The notes: a model not told the origin generated them from the letters alone. A stretch of 64,000 nucleotides of DNA from Streptomyces sp. AC512_CC834 (GCF_019049325.1 NZ_JAGMUO010000065.1:620001-684000), one strand, 5' to 3'; shown: positions 32,257-40,631, numbered from the stretch's first letter. Translations and numbers: made by a program.

Positions 32257-32682
32257 ATGGACACCGGGGAACGGCACGACGCGGACGACGAGTTCGTCCG
32301 GTTCTGGCAGGAGCGCCGGGTGTGCTTCCTGTCGACGCGGCGGGCCGACGGAACGCCGCACCTGGTCCCGGTGGGGGTGACGTACGACCACGCCACCCGC
32401 ACGGCGCGGGTCATCACGAGCCGGGACACCACGAAGGCACGCAATGTGCGGCGGTCCGCGGGTGCCGTCGTGGCCGTGGGGCAGGTGGAGGGCAGACACT
32501 GGTCCACGCTGGAGGGCGTCGCGTCCGTGCGGGACGACGCCGGGGCGGTGCGCGACGCGGAGGTCCGGTACGCGGCCCGCTACCGGCAGCCCCGGGCGAA
32601 CCCGGAGCGGGTGGTCATCCAGATCGACGTACGGCGCTTCCTCGGCACGGTACGCCCCCTCGCGGTACCTCCGGACGCGTGA
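32257..32682 (+). CDS. PPOX-class F420-dependent (FDORB-type) oxidoreductase
   Basis: This 141-residue split-barrel protein has the N-terminal FWQERRVCFLSTRRADGTPHLVPVGVTYD typical of the pyridoxamine-phosphate-oxidase-like, F420-binding family. TTKARNVRRSAGAVVAVGQVEGRHWSTLEGVASV forms the cofactor-binding strands. It likely dimerises and uses coenzyme F420 or a flavin; the substrate is unknown. AGGAG precedes the ATG. It is a single-gene unit. Confidence 0.85.
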   Translation: MDTGERHDADDEFVRFWQERRVCFLSTRRADGTPHLVPVGVTYDHATRTARVITSRDTTKARNVRRSAGAVVAVGQVEGRHWSTLEGVASVRDDAGAVRDAEVRYAARYRQPRANPERVVIQIDVRRFLGTVRPLAVPPDA

Positions 32683-32698
32683 CGTCCCCGGCGGGGGC

Positions 32699-32726
32699 GG
32701 GTCACTCCTTCCGGGTCACTCCTTCC
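32699..32726. repeat. Perfect 14-bp direct tandem repeat
   Basis: GGGTCACTCCTTCC is repeated exactly at 32699-32712 and 32713-32726, just after the F420-type oxidoreductase gene. Confidence 0.8.
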
Positions 32727-32822
32727 CGGCCGGTGTCCGGCGCCCGAGCCGCCCGAGCCACCCGGGCCACCCGGCGACGGCGCCGACGACACCGGGCAGA
32801 CGCGGTACCGTCGGCGCGTCGG

Positions 32823-32950
32823 CGCACCCTGTTCCATCCGCGCGAGCTGGCGGGCCGGGCCTACTGGTGGAGCGTGCGGCCCTTCCACGCCGTGGTGTTC
32901 GGCGCCATGGCCCGCAACATCGCCCGGGCCGCCGCCCGGCTGCCTGCCCG
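32823..32950 (+). pseudogene. C-terminal remnant of a DUF2867-type SDR oxidoreductase
   Basis: The frame reads TLFHPRELAGRAYWWSVRPF and then HAVVFGAMARNIARAA. This is the characteristic C-terminal end of NAD(P)-binding proteins with a DUF2867 domain (FHPRGLLGRLYWW.V.PFH..IF..M...I). No upstream part of that ~480-residue protein is present; the preceding sequence is repeats and Arg-rich nonsense. The rest of 32683-33075 holds nothing else recognisable, so this gap is best seen as a decayed gene. Confidence 0.6.
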
Positions 32951-33075
32951 CGTGCACACTCCCGCCGCGCGCGGCGCTGGACGCCGCCGGCGGGCCTTCT
33001 CCGACCACTTCGCCGTCTTCACTCCGTACTTCCGGCGCTGGAGCGAGCGTTCCGTCCGCGACCCGCTGGCCGGGC

Positions 33076-33543
33076 TCAGGGGGCGGGGCCGTCCGGCGCG
33101 CGGGTACCAGGGCTGTCGGGGGTGTCGGGGCGGGGCGTGTGGTCCGGGTGGTTCCGGGTCCGGCGGGCCTCCTTGAGCTGCGCCTCGTACAGGTGGTCGC
33201 GGCCCCCCGCGAGGCGTCCCACCGCCTCGCGCTCCAGGTCCCGGAACGCCTGGTAGTACGTCCGGTCGTAGGCCTCGACGATCTGGAACGTCCAGTGTCC
33301 GGGGATGACGTCGCGGCCCAGGATCTCGGTGCGTACGCGTTCCGCCCACTCCGGGTGTCCGGCGGCGCGCAGCAGCTCGACCGCGCGGTCGAGTTCGAAG
33401 TCCGCCGAACCGGTGAGCTGATGGAAGGCGAACAGGTGCCCGCGGGCGCACTCGGTGGTCTCCAGCGCCTTGGACAGGGACCCGAGAGCCTCGACCGTCT
33501 CGTCGCTGACGCCCTCGGGGCGCCGGTGCGGGTCGTCTCCCAT
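33076..33543 (-). CDS. Uncharacterised small protein (155 aa)
   Basis: This 155-residue helical protein has no signal peptide. The core VSDETVEALGSLSKALETTECARGHLFAFHQLTGSADFELDRAVELLRAAGHPEWAERV with IVEAYDRTYYQAFRDLE recurs in Streptomyces proteins of unknown function. The C-terminal tail is Pro/Asp-rich and probably disordered. The ATG at 33543 follows AGGAG at eleven bases. It is a single-gene unit divergent from the thioesterase gene. Confidence 0.78.
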   Translation of the reverse strand: MGDDPHRRPEGVSDETVEALGSLSKALETTECARGHLFAFHQLTGSADFELDRAVELLRAAGHPEWAERVRTEILGRDVIPGHWTFQIVEAYDRTYYQAFRDLEREAVGRLAGGRDHLYEAQLKEARRTRNHPDHTPRPDTPDSPGTRAPDGPAP

Positions 33544-33729
33544 GGCGGGTGCGTCTCCTTGTGTGCGTCTCCTCGTGCGGGTCGCCCCTCTCCGCACCAG
33601 CCTGGGCCGCCGGCGGGGGTCGCACCACTCGGGCGTGGGGCCGGTTCAACGCCGAACTATCCTGGTCGCGGCCCCGGCGGCGTCCGTCCGGGGCCCGCTC
33701 GTCACCGTCGTCGTTCCAGGAGCAGCCCG

Positions 33730-34548
33730 TTGAACACCAGCACAGCGACCCCGGACAGCTACTACGAGCGCATCGACGAACACCGCTACAAGCCCACCCC
33801 GCACGCGGGCGGGGCGTGGAGCGCGGACGAGCAGCACTTCAGTCCGCTGGGGGGTCTGATCGTCCACGCCGTCGACCGTCACCTGGCGGGCCGTGCCGGT
33901 GCGGACATGTCACTGAGCCGGATCAGCTTCGACATCCTCGGCCGCCCCGCGCTGGACGAGTGCGAGATACGGGTGGAGACGCTCCGTCCTGGCCGCACCA
34001 TCGAGCTGGTCGAGGCGACCGTGCTCATCGCGGGCCGGTCCGTGGCGCGGGCCAGGGCCTGGCTCCTCGCCGACGTGGACACGAGCGCCGTGGCCGGTGG
34101 CGGCGCCGACCGGCTCACCGCGCCGGAGACGCTGGAGCCCTGGACCATGGCCTCCCAGTGGCCCGGCGGCTACATCGCCTCCCTGGACGTACGCCCGCTG
34201 GCCCCGCCCCGGCCCGGCCGCACCACCGCCTGGGTCTCCACCGGGCTCGACCTGGTCGCCGGGGAGACCGCGAGCCCGGTGGCGTCGTACGTCGCCCTGG
34301 TCGACACGGCCAACGGCATCGCGGTACGGCAGTCACCGGCCGAGTGGATGTTCCCGAACGTCGATCTGACCCTGCACCTGCACCGCGCGCCGCGCGGCCG
34401 CTGGACGGGCCTGGACACCACCGTCGTCTTCGGACCCACCGGGCAGGGCGTCACCAGCACCGTGCTGCACGACGTGGACGGCCCAGTGGGACACGCACAG
34501 CAGATGCTCACCGTCCGGCCGCAGCCACCGCAGCCACCGCAGCCGTGA
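33730..34548 (+). CDS. Thioesterase-family protein (acyl-CoA thioesterase-like, double hot-dog)
   Basis: This 272-residue protein has an N-terminal hot-dog half (YYERIDEHRYKPTPHAGGAWSADEQHFSPLGG, SLSRISFDILGRPALDECEIRVETLRPGRTIELVEA) and a C-terminal half, as in TesB-like/DUF4442-type thioesterases. The TTG start at 33730 is chosen because AGGAG precedes it by seven bases; no closer ATG exists. The last residues QPPQPPQP come from a 9-bp DNA repeat. Likely role: hydrolysis of acyl-CoA; substrate unknown. Confidence 0.82.
   Translation: MNTSTATPDSYYERIDEHRYKPTPHAGGAWSADEQHFSPLGGLIVHAVDRHLAGRAGADMSLSRISFDILGRPALDECEIRVETLRPGRTIELVEATVLIAGRSVARARAWLLADVDTSAVAGGGADRLTAPETLEPWTMASQWPGGYIASLDVRPLAPPRPGRTTAWVSTGLDLVAGETASPVASYVALVDTANGIAVRQSPAEWMFPNVDLTLHLHRAPRGRWTGLDTTVVFGPTGQGVTSTVLHDVDGPVGHAQQMLTVRPQPPQPPQP
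34519..34545. repeat. 9-bp tandem repeat at the thioesterase C terminus
   Basis: CCGCAGCCA occurs at 34519 and 34528, with CCGCAGCCG at 34537, coding the C-terminal QPPQPPQP tail. Confidence 0.75.
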
Positions 34549-34582
34549 GCGGCCGGTGGCACGGGACCCCGTGCCCTGCGCG

Positions 34583-35035
34583 TCAGCCCGTGCCCGCGGG
34601 CGGATCGGCGAGGATGCCGGTCAGCAGTCCGGTGGCCTGGCCGACCTCGATCAGGTAGCCGTCGGGGTCGCGCAGATAGCACCGGAGCTCGGCCTTCCGG
34701 TCGATCGGCGGGGTGAGGAACTCGGCACCCAGCGCACTCCACTCGCGGTAGCAGCGCTCGATGTCGGCCACCCGGAGGTTGAGGAAGCTCGTGGCCGTCC
34801 CCGGATCGTCGGGCGGGCGCAGCGTGACGTCGGGTTTGTCCGGCGTCGGTCCGCCGCCCGGGTTCATGATGAGCCAGCCGTTCGCGAGTCTGACGATGCA
34901 CGGGTTCTCCGCGAGCACGACCTCGCCGCCGAGCACCTCGGAGTAGAAGGCACGCGAGCGCGGCACGTCGGCCACGGTGAGGAAGTGGGTCAGCAGCAGT
35001 CCCGACTCGGGTGCCGGCAGATCTTCACGGCGCAT
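34583..35035 (-). CDS. VOC-family (glyoxalase-like) protein
   Basis: This 150-residue protein of the vicinal-oxygen-chelate superfamily has two beta-alpha-beta-beta-beta modules: THFLTVADVPRSRAFYSEVLGGEVV near residues 16-40, and FLNLRVADIERCYREWSALGAEFLTPP with a closing CYLRDPDGYLIEVGQ. The metal-ligand His/Glu pattern (H16 and the Glu in IEVGQ) is retained. Possible roles are lactoylglutathione-type isomerisation, dioxygenation or antibiotic binding. It is a single-gene unit. Confidence 0.88.
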   Translation of the reverse strand: MRREDLPAPESGLLLTHFLTVADVPRSRAFYSEVLGGEVVLAENPCIVRLANGWLIMNPGGGPTPDKPDVTLRPPDDPGTATSFLNLRVADIERCYREWSALGAEFLTPPIDRKAELRCYLRDPDGYLIEVGQATGLLTGILADPPAGTG

Positions 35036-35105
35036 TCCTGGACCCCCACGCTGTTGTGACGGGTTTCCTCCATGATGGACCGCGTTCGCCCGGCCGGAAA
35101 GACGA

Positions 35106-36107
35106 TCAAGAGGGCGTGAGGACGAGCCGCCCCCGCACCTCCCCCGCCTCCAGCCTGCGGTGGGCCTCGGCCGTCATCGACATCGGCAGCCGGTCGGCGA
35201 TGCGCGGACGCCACGGCGTGTCCGCGAGGACGCCCACGACGCCCCGCGCCGCCTCGGCGAGGTCGGCGGTCGTCGCGTTGCTGATGGCGAAGCCCACGAT
35301 GCTCGCGTCCCTGGTGTAGAGCCGGCTGACCGGCAGTGCCGCGGACCCTCCCCCCAGACCCACCATCGCGACCAGCCGACCGCCCCGCGCCAGCGAGTCC
35401 ACGGCGTCGGCGAGCACCCCGTGCCCGGAGGTGTCCAGGTGCACGTCGTAGCCGTCGGGGGCGGCCCGGCGTACGCGCTCCTCGAGGTCGGGCGCGCGGT
35501 GGTCGAGGACCTCGGCGGCGCCCAGGTCCCGGACCGCCGCGGCGTCCTCGGCACGTGCCGTGGCGACCACGCGGGCGCCGGCCCGGGAGGCCAGTGCCAC
35601 CGCGGCCCCGCCCACGTTCCCGGCACCGCCCCCGACGTACACGCTCTCCCCCGCGCGCAGCCGCCCGTGCCGGAACAGTGCCAGCCATGCGGAGGCGGCC
35701 GGGTGGGCGGCGGCCACGAGATGTTCCGGGTCGACGCCGGGCGGCGCCGCGTAGAGGCGTTCCGCGGCGACCGTCGCGTACTGGGCGAAGGACCCCTGCC
35801 GGCCCGCGTGGCCCAGGCTGTCGCACCACACCCGCTGCCCGGCGGTGAAGCCCGCGGCGCCGGGCCCCGCCACCGCGACCTCGCCCACCAGGTCACGGCC
35901 GACGACGAAGGGCGACGGGAGCGGTGTGGCGTACGCCCCGGACCGTACGAAGGTGTCCACGGGGTTGACGGCGACCGCGGTCACCCGCACGAGCACGTCC
36001 GTGGGCCCCACCGGCGGCACGGGCAGTTCCCCGTGGCGGATGGCGTCGGCCGGTCCGACGGCGTCGATGTACGCCGCCCGCATCACGTCGGGGACTGTGC
36101 CGTTCAT
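35106..36107 (-). CDS. NADPH:quinone reductase-like medium-chain dehydrogenase
   Basis: This 333-residue zinc-free MDR protein starts MRAAYIDAVGPADAIRHGELPVPPVGPTDVLVRV, has the family NPVDTFVRSG and the coenzyme loop VYVGGGAGNVGGAAVALA, followed by VVATAR, which favours NADPH. It would reduce quinones or alpha,beta-unsaturated ketones. The first ATG gives an eight-residue extension before MRAAY. The gene stands alone between the VOC protein and a small membrane-protein gene. Confidence 0.9.
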   Translation of the reverse strand: MNGTVPDVMRAAYIDAVGPADAIRHGELPVPPVGPTDVLVRVTAVAVNPVDTFVRSGAYATPLPSPFVVGRDLVGEVAVAGPGAAGFTAGQRVWCDSLGHAGRQGSFAQYATVAAERLYAAPPGVDPEHLVAAAHPAASAWLALFRHGRLRAGESVYVGGGAGNVGGAAVALASRAGARVVATARAEDAAAVRDLGAAEVLDHRAPDLEERVRRAAPDGYDVHLDTSGHGVLADAVDSLARGGRLVAMVGLGGGSAALPVSRLYTRDASIVGFAISNATTADLAEAARGVVGVLADTPWRPRIADRLPMSMTAEAHRRLEAGEVRGRLVLTPS

Positions 36108-36116
36108 GGCCTCATG

Positions 36117-36680
36117 CTACGAACCGTCCGGTGACGCCGCAGCCGTGGGCCGCCGCCCCGCTCGGTGACCGGCTCGGTCACCGGCGGGGCCCGCCCGCAG
36201 CCGGCGACCGCGCCGGGTGAGCCCCCAGGGCTTGAGGAGCGAGATCACCGTCATGAGGACATAGGCGGACAGCGAGACCACCGGCCCGAACAGCACGTCC
36301 CCGGCGTCGGGCAGCGACTCGCCGGCGGCCACGGCGGTGACCGCCGAGTTCACGCCGGGGCGCAGCGCGAAGACCGTGGCGGTCGTCGTGGCCAGCGTCA
36401 GCCAGAACTTGGTGAACACCCACCGGTGCCGGGCCAGCCCCCAGGGCGTGCCCAGGGCCAGCACCAGTCCGCTCGCCAGGGTGAGCAGCGCGAGAGGAAG
36501 CAGCAGCCAGTCGGCGAACAGTTTCATGCAGCGGACACTGGCCTCCACGGTCACCGGGGAGGCGGTGGTGGCCGCGGTCAGGCCGAGCGCCAGGAGCCCG
36601 AGCGTGAGCCCGAGCCAGCAGGCGGCGGCGACGACATGGACGACCAGGGAGACCCGGCGTGCGGGGCGGCTGAGTTTCAC
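36117..36680 (-). CDS. Four-helix integral membrane protein (DUF2269-like)
   Basis: This ~187-residue protein has four hydrophobic segments: VSLVVHVVAAACWLGLTLGLLAL, the LFADWLLLPLALLTLASGLVLAL region, FTKFWLTLATTTATVFAL and GPVVSLSAYVLMTVISLL. The tail is basic. The pattern of a His in the first helix and a WL motif resembles DUF2269/CopD-like membrane proteins, with low certainty. The start is uncertain: GTG at 36680 or at 36689, neither with a strong ribosome site. The 190-bp gap to the next, divergent gene shows no other feature. Confidence 0.72.
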   Translation of the reverse strand: MKLSRPARRVSLVVHVVAAACWLGLTLGLLALGLTAATTASPVTVEASVRCMKLFADWLLLPLALLTLASGLVLALGTPWGLARHRWVFTKFWLTLATTTATVFALRPGVNSAVTAVAAGESLPDAGDVLFGPVVSLSAYVLMTVISLLKPWGLTRRGRRLRAGPAGDRAGHRAGRRPTAAASPDGS

Positions 36681-36871
36681 GCCACCCACGCTGCCGGTCG
36701 GCGGCCGCCGGGGCGTCCGGCGACGGGAGTAACCCCGCGTACTGAACCGGGCGTACGCGGCGGGCCGCCGCCGTGCCCCGATCGGAGCAGGCGCCGGACA
36801 CCCGCGCTGCGCACGGCACCGGTGCGTCCTAGGCTCGGACGTATCTCCACGAAACGCCACTAGGAGTTCCC

Positions 36872-37297
36872 ATGCGTCTGCCCATCGAACTCAGGCATGT
36901 CGCCCCACGACTGGCCACCGGGGCTTTCATCCTCAACTCCGGTCTGGCCAAGCGCGGGGCCGATGAGCAGACCGCCGCCATGATGCACGGAATGGCGAAG
37001 AACACCTATCCGTTCCTCGGCAAACTGCAGCCCTCGACCTTTGTCCGGCTGCTCTCCGCCGGTGAGATCACGCTCGGCGCGGCGCTGCTCCTGCCGGTCG
37101 TGCCGACGGCCCTCGCGGGAGCCGGCCTGACCGCTTTCTCGGCCGGTCTCGTGGGTCTGTATCTGCGCACCCCCGGAATGCGCGAGGAGGGCAGCCTGCG
37201 CCCGACCCAGGAGGGCACGGCTCTGGCGAAGGACACCTGGATGCTCGGCATCGGGGTCGGATTCGTCGTCGACGGAGCCATGGGCAGGTGTGGTTGA
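36872..37297 (+). CDS. DoxX-like small membrane protein
   Basis: This 141-residue protein has about four hydrophobic helices. ATGAFILNSGLAKRGADEQTAAMMHGMAKNTYPFLGKLQPSTFVRLLSAGEITLGAALLLPVVP matches the DoxX/DoxD pattern, where GLAK and the GE in the third helix are conserved. The C-terminal TWMLGIGVGFVVDG is the last span. TAGGAG precedes the ATG. Some DoxX proteins take part in redox stress complexes. Here it is a monocistronic gene convergent with the galactonate operon. Confidence 0.8.
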   Translation: MRLPIELRHVAPRLATGAFILNSGLAKRGADEQTAAMMHGMAKNTYPFLGKLQPSTFVRLLSAGEITLGAALLLPVVPTALAGAGLTAFSAGLVGLYLRTPGMREEGSLRPTQEGTALAKDTWMLGIGVGFVVDGAMGRCG

Positions 37298-37306
37298 CCG
37301 CACCCG

Positions 37307-37332
37307 GCAGGTGATCCCTCTTCGCCACCTGC
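37307..37332. terminator. Stem-loop between convergent genes
   Basis: GCAGGTG (37307-37313) pairs with CACCTGC (37326-37332), a 7-bp stem with a 12-base loop, ten bases after the DoxX-like stop and before the 3' end of the kinase gene on the other strand. Confidence 0.5.
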
Positions 37333-37348
37333 GTCACAATGGAACGCC

Positions 37349-38428
37349 TCACGGGCCGGACGGCTTGCTCCACTCCTGGTCGGCGAGTGCCAGCAGGGCG
37401 CCGATGGTGTCCTCGTCCGGCAGGGGTCCGTGGTCTCCCACGACCTTCAGCGCGGAGGCGGCCGTGATGTGGCCGAGGCGCAGGGCCCGGCCGATGTCCG
37501 CGCCCCTGCACAGCCCGGCGAGGAATCCGGCGGCGAACGCGTCCCCCGCGCCGACCGGCTCCACGACCTCCGTGGGGAGGGCGGGCACCGTGCACGCGCC
37601 CTGCTCGGTGAACGCGGTGGCCCCCCGCCCGCCGTCCTTGACGACGAGGATGCGCGGGCGGCTCAGCAACCGGCGGACGTCCGTGCCGGTCAGGTCGGCG
37701 CCCCACAGGTCCTGTGCCTCGTCCAGGCCGACGAAGGCGATGTCGGCGCGGTCGGCCAGGTCCCGGAGCACGGTGGCGGCCGTGTCCGGCGGCCACAGCG
37801 CGGGGCGGTGGTTGACGTCGAAGCTGACGGCGTGGGGGCGTTGCGCCGACGGGGTGTGGAGTACCCGTTCCACCAGGGCCCGGCAGGACGCGGACAGTGC
37901 CGGCGTCACCCCGGTCAGGTGGACGAGGGCGGCCCTGCCGAGCCGTTCGTCGGCCAGGACGTCGGGGCCGAGGGCCGAGGCCGCCGAACCCTGCCGGTAG
38001 TAGTGCACGCGGGTCCCCGCCGGGCCCGGGTCCTTCAGCAGCAGGCCGGTCGGCCGTGCGGGGTCGGTGCGCACGCCGGAGACGTCCACGCCCGCCCGTT
38101 CGACGGCCGCCCGCACCCGTCGGCCGAGCGGGTCGTCACCGAGGGCCGAGAGCCAGGAGACGGGCAGGCCCAGGTCCGCGAGGTACATGGCCACGTTCGA
38201 CTCGGCGCCCGCCACCGACAGGCGCAGGGACTCGGTGCCGTCCAGCGAGTGGGGCGGGGCCGGGGCCATGGCAGCCATGGTCTCCCCGAGGCACACCACG
38301 GGTCCCGGCGACGGCCGCCAGGGGCTCGCGCCGCTCGTTCCCTCTCCCCCGACGCCGGAACCGGACCCGTCGTCGGGACCCGGTGGGGTGAGTCCCACCG
38401 CGCGGTGGTGATGATGCGCGTCGGTCAT
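37349..38428 (-). CDS. PfkB-family 2-keto-3-deoxy-sugar kinase
   Basis: This 359-residue ribokinase-type kinase has the catalytic PfkB signature VGAGDAFAAGFLAGLCRG near the C terminus and an N-terminal sugar-binding GETMAAMAP followed by LSVAGAESNVAMYLADLG. The first ~45 residues (MTDAHHHHRAVGLTPP, then a Ser/Gly-rich stretch) are low-complexity and probably not part of the fold. In this operon it most likely phosphorylates 2-keto-3-deoxygalactonate, the DgoK role, although its family is that of KDG kinase. It is coupled by ATGA to the upstream aldolase gene. Confidence 0.87.
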   Translation of the reverse strand: MTDAHHHHRAVGLTPPGPDDGSGSGVGGEGTSGASPWRPSPGPVVCLGETMAAMAPAPPHSLDGTESLRLSVAGAESNVAMYLADLGLPVSWLSALGDDPLGRRVRAAVERAGVDVSGVRTDPARPTGLLLKDPGPAGTRVHYYRQGSAASALGPDVLADERLGRAALVHLTGVTPALSASCRALVERVLHTPSAQRPHAVSFDVNHRPALWPPDTAATVLRDLADRADIAFVGLDEAQDLWGADLTGTDVRRLLSRPRILVVKDGGRGATAFTEQGACTVPALPTEVVEPVGAGDAFAAGFLAGLCRGADIGRALRLGHITAASALKVVGDHGPLPDEDTIGALLALADQEWSKPSGP

Positions 38429-39057
38429 GGCCGGGCCTCCCGCACCGCGGCGCGGAAGGCGCGGGCGCGGGCGCGGAGGTCGTCGAGGCTGCCTCCGTCC
38501 GCGGCGTCGCCGATCAGCGGGGAGCCGACCCCGACCGCGGTGGCACCGGCGGCGAGGTGGGCGCGGGCCGCCGCTTCGTCGACCCCGCCGACGGGCACGA
38601 GGGTCTCGTGCGGGAAGGGGCCGCGCAGTGCCTTCACGTAGGCGGGTCCACCGGCCTGGGCCGCCGGGAAGATCTTCAGCGCGGTGGCGCCGAGCGTGCG
38701 TGCCGTGATGATGTCGGTGGGTGTCATGACGCCGGCCAGGACGGGCATGCCCCGCTCGCGGGCCGCCGTGACGCCCTCCCCCAGGCCGGGGGTGACCGCG
38801 AAGTCGGCGCCGGCGCGGTGGGCGGCCACGGCGTCGTCGGCGGTGAGGACGGTTCCGGCGCCCAGGGGCCGGCCGGGTCCGAGGGCCGCCCTGGCCCGTT
38901 CGATGACCAGCAGGGCGTCCTTGCCGGTCAGCGACACCTCGATGAGTTCCAGGCCCTCCTCGGCCAGGGTCAGTACGGTGCGCAGCGCGGCGTCGGCGTC
39001 GTCTCCGCGCACGATGGCGACGAGGCGGTGGGCGGCCAGGGCGGCTCGCAGGTCCAC
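38425..39057 (-). CDS. dgoA: 2-keto-3-deoxy-6-phospho-sugar acid aldolase (KDPG/KDPGal aldolase)
   Basis: This 210-residue class I aldolase has Schiff-base Lys in TALKIFPAA, preceded by VMTPTDIITA and followed by VPVGGVD. The N-terminal VDLRAALAAHRLVAIVRGDD and the Glu in LIEVSLTG are conserved. It would split KDPGal to pyruvate and glyceraldehyde-3-phosphate. The GTG start at 39057 is preceded by AAGGAG at eight bases. The stop overlaps the kinase start. By sequence alone it could equally act on KDPG; galactonate is inferred from the dehydratase gene upstream. Confidence 0.87.
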   Translation of the reverse strand: MDLRAALAAHRLVAIVRGDDADAALRTVLTLAEEGLELIEVSLTGKDALLVIERARAALGPGRPLGAGTVLTADDAVAAHRAGADFAVTPGLGEGVTAARERGMPVLAGVMTPTDIITARTLGATALKIFPAAQAGGPAYVKALRGPFPHETLVPVGGVDEAAARAHLAAGATAVGVGSPLIGDAADGGSLDDLRARARAFRAAVREARP

Positions 39058-39246
39058 AGGCGGGTCTCCTTCTTGGAGGGGGTCAGAGGTCGGTCGGCGC
39101 GCAGCCGCATTCGGGGGCCAAGGGTAAGTCGCCACCGCACCTCGCCGGAGGCCGGGACCCGGGCGGCGTCGTCGGGGCCGGGCCCGCCCTTGCGTTATCG
39201 AACACACGCCCGAGTGTCGCTGCCACAGTCACTCCCGTCCGCCGGC

Positions 39247-40392
39247 TCACCACTCCGCGAAGGATCCGTCGGGCTGCCGCCACACCGGGTTGCGCCAGGC
39301 GTGGCCGGTGCGGTCGGCGGCGCGTACGGCCTTCTCGTCGATGTCGATGCCCAGGCCGGGCGCGTCGACGCGGGGTGCGTGGCCGTCGACGAAGCGGAAC
39401 GGCTCGGTGTCCACGAGGTAGGTCAGCAGGTCGGCGTTCTTGTTGTAGTGGATGCCGCGGCTCTGTTCCTGGATGAGGAAGTTCGGCGTCGCGAAGGCGA
39501 CCTGGAGGCTGGCGGCGAGGGCGATCGGACCCAGCGGGCAGTGCGGGGCGAGCAGGGCACCGTACGTGTCGGCGAGGGAGGCGATGCGGTGCACCTCGGA
39601 GATGCCGCCTGCGTGCGAGAGGTCCGGCTGGGCGACGGCGACGCCGGCGGCGAGGACGGGCAGGAACTCGCCGCGGCCGTAGAGGCGTTCGCCGGTGGCG
39701 ATCGGGATGTCGGTGGCGGCGGCGAGCCGGGCCAGCAGATGGCTCTGCTCGGGGACGACGGGCTCCTCCACGAACAGCGGGTGCAGGGGCGCGAGTTCGG
39801 CCAGGACGCGGCGGGAACTGGCGGCGGTGAAGCGGCCGTGGAAGTCGACGGCGACATCGCGGTCCGGTCCGAGGGCCTCCCGTGCGGCAGCCACCCGGGC
39901 GACGACGGCCGCGGTCTCCGCGGGGCTCGCCACCGGTGAGACGCGGCCCGCGGCGTTCATCTTCACCGCGGTGAAGCCGGCCTCCACCTGGGCGGCGATC
40001 TGCTCGGTGAGCGCGGCGGGTTCGTCGCCGCCCACCCAGGCGTAGACGCGCACCCGGTCGCGCACGGGCCCGCCCAGCAGGGCGTGCACGGGCGCGCCGT
40101 AGGTCTTGCCGGCGATGTCCCACAGGGCCTGGTCGAGGCCGGCGACGGCGCTCGACAGGACGGGGCCGCCCCGGTAGAAGCCACCCTTGGTGAGGACCTG
40201 CCAGTGGTCCTGGATGCGCAGCGGGTCCTTGCCGACGAGGTGCTCGGCGAGGACGTCGACGGCGGCACGGACGACTTCCGCGCGGCCCTCGACGACGGGT
40301 TCGCCCCAGCCGACCACACCGTCGTCGGTTTCGATCCGGCAGAACAGCCAGCGCGGCGGGACCAGGAAGGTTTCAATGCGGGCGATCTTCAC
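39247..40392 (-). CDS. dgoD: D-galactonate dehydratase
   Basis: This 381-residue enolase-superfamily dehydratase is close to E. coli DgoD in length and block order: N-terminal PPRWLFCRIETDDGVVGWGEPVVEGRA, GGFYRGGPVLSSAVAGLDQALWDI, DVAVDFHGRF, LFVEEPVVPEQ, ATGERLYGR, QPDLSHAGGISE, APHCPLGPIALAA, IHYNKNADLL and a C-terminal WRNPVWRQPDGSFAEW. It removes water from D-galactonate to give 2-keto-3-deoxygalactonate. The GTG at 40392 gives the family N terminus, but the frame stays open 53 codons upstream through an acidic repeat (see repeat at 40420). The 189-bp gap to dgoA (39058-39246) shows no clear feature. Confidence 0.92.
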   Translation of the reverse strand: MKIARIETFLVPPRWLFCRIETDDGVVGWGEPVVEGRAEVVRAAVDVLAEHLVGKDPLRIQDHWQVLTKGGFYRGGPVLSSAVAGLDQALWDIAGKTYGAPVHALLGGPVRDRVRVYAWVGGDEPAALTEQIAAQVEAGFTAVKMNAAGRVSPVASPAETAAVVARVAAAREALGPDRDVAVDFHGRFTAASSRRVLAELAPLHPLFVEEPVVPEQSHLLARLAAATDIPIATGERLYGRGEFLPVLAAGVAVAQPDLSHAGGISEVHRIASLADTYGALLAPHCPLGPIALAASLQVAFATPNFLIQEQSRGIHYNKNADLLTYLVDTEPFRFVDGHAPRVDAPGLGIDIDEKAVRAADRTGHAWRNPVWRQPDGSFAEW

Positions 40393-40419
40393 TTGGCGGT
40401 ACAGCCTTTCCGTCTCGGC

Positions 40420-40479
40420 GTGGAACTCGTCGTGGAACTCGTCGTCGAACTCGTCGTCGAACTTGTCGTCGAAATTTTG
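40420..40479. repeat. Five-copy 12-bp repeat at the dgoD 5' end
   Basis: GTSGAACTCGTC-type 12-bp units start at 40420, 40432, 40444, 40456 and 40468, just upstream of the preferred dgoD start. Read in frame with dgoD they would encode repeated (E/D)FHDEFDDEF-like acidic residues; read as DNA they lie in the leader. Confidence 0.8.
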
Positions 40480-40500
40480 AGGGCGGTCGTACGGCGCCTG

Positions 40501-40531
40501 CAACGGTGTGACACGTGGCTCCATCCCGTTG
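40501..40531. promoter_or_regulatory. Spaced inverted repeat upstream of dgoD
   Basis: CAACGG (40501-40506) and CCGTTG (40526-40531) are complementary half-sites 19 bp apart in the region between dgoD and the divergent DJ-1 gene. It is a weak candidate for a GntR- or IclR-type operator. No regulator gene is adjacent. Confidence 0.3.
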
Positions 40532-40631
40532 AAAGGCGTCACTTTTGCCACTGGGAGACGAGGGTGGCATCCCGTTACGTTCGGGGCGTACCCGGCACGG
40601 ACCGGGCTTCCCCCAGCCGAAGGGCCTCTTC

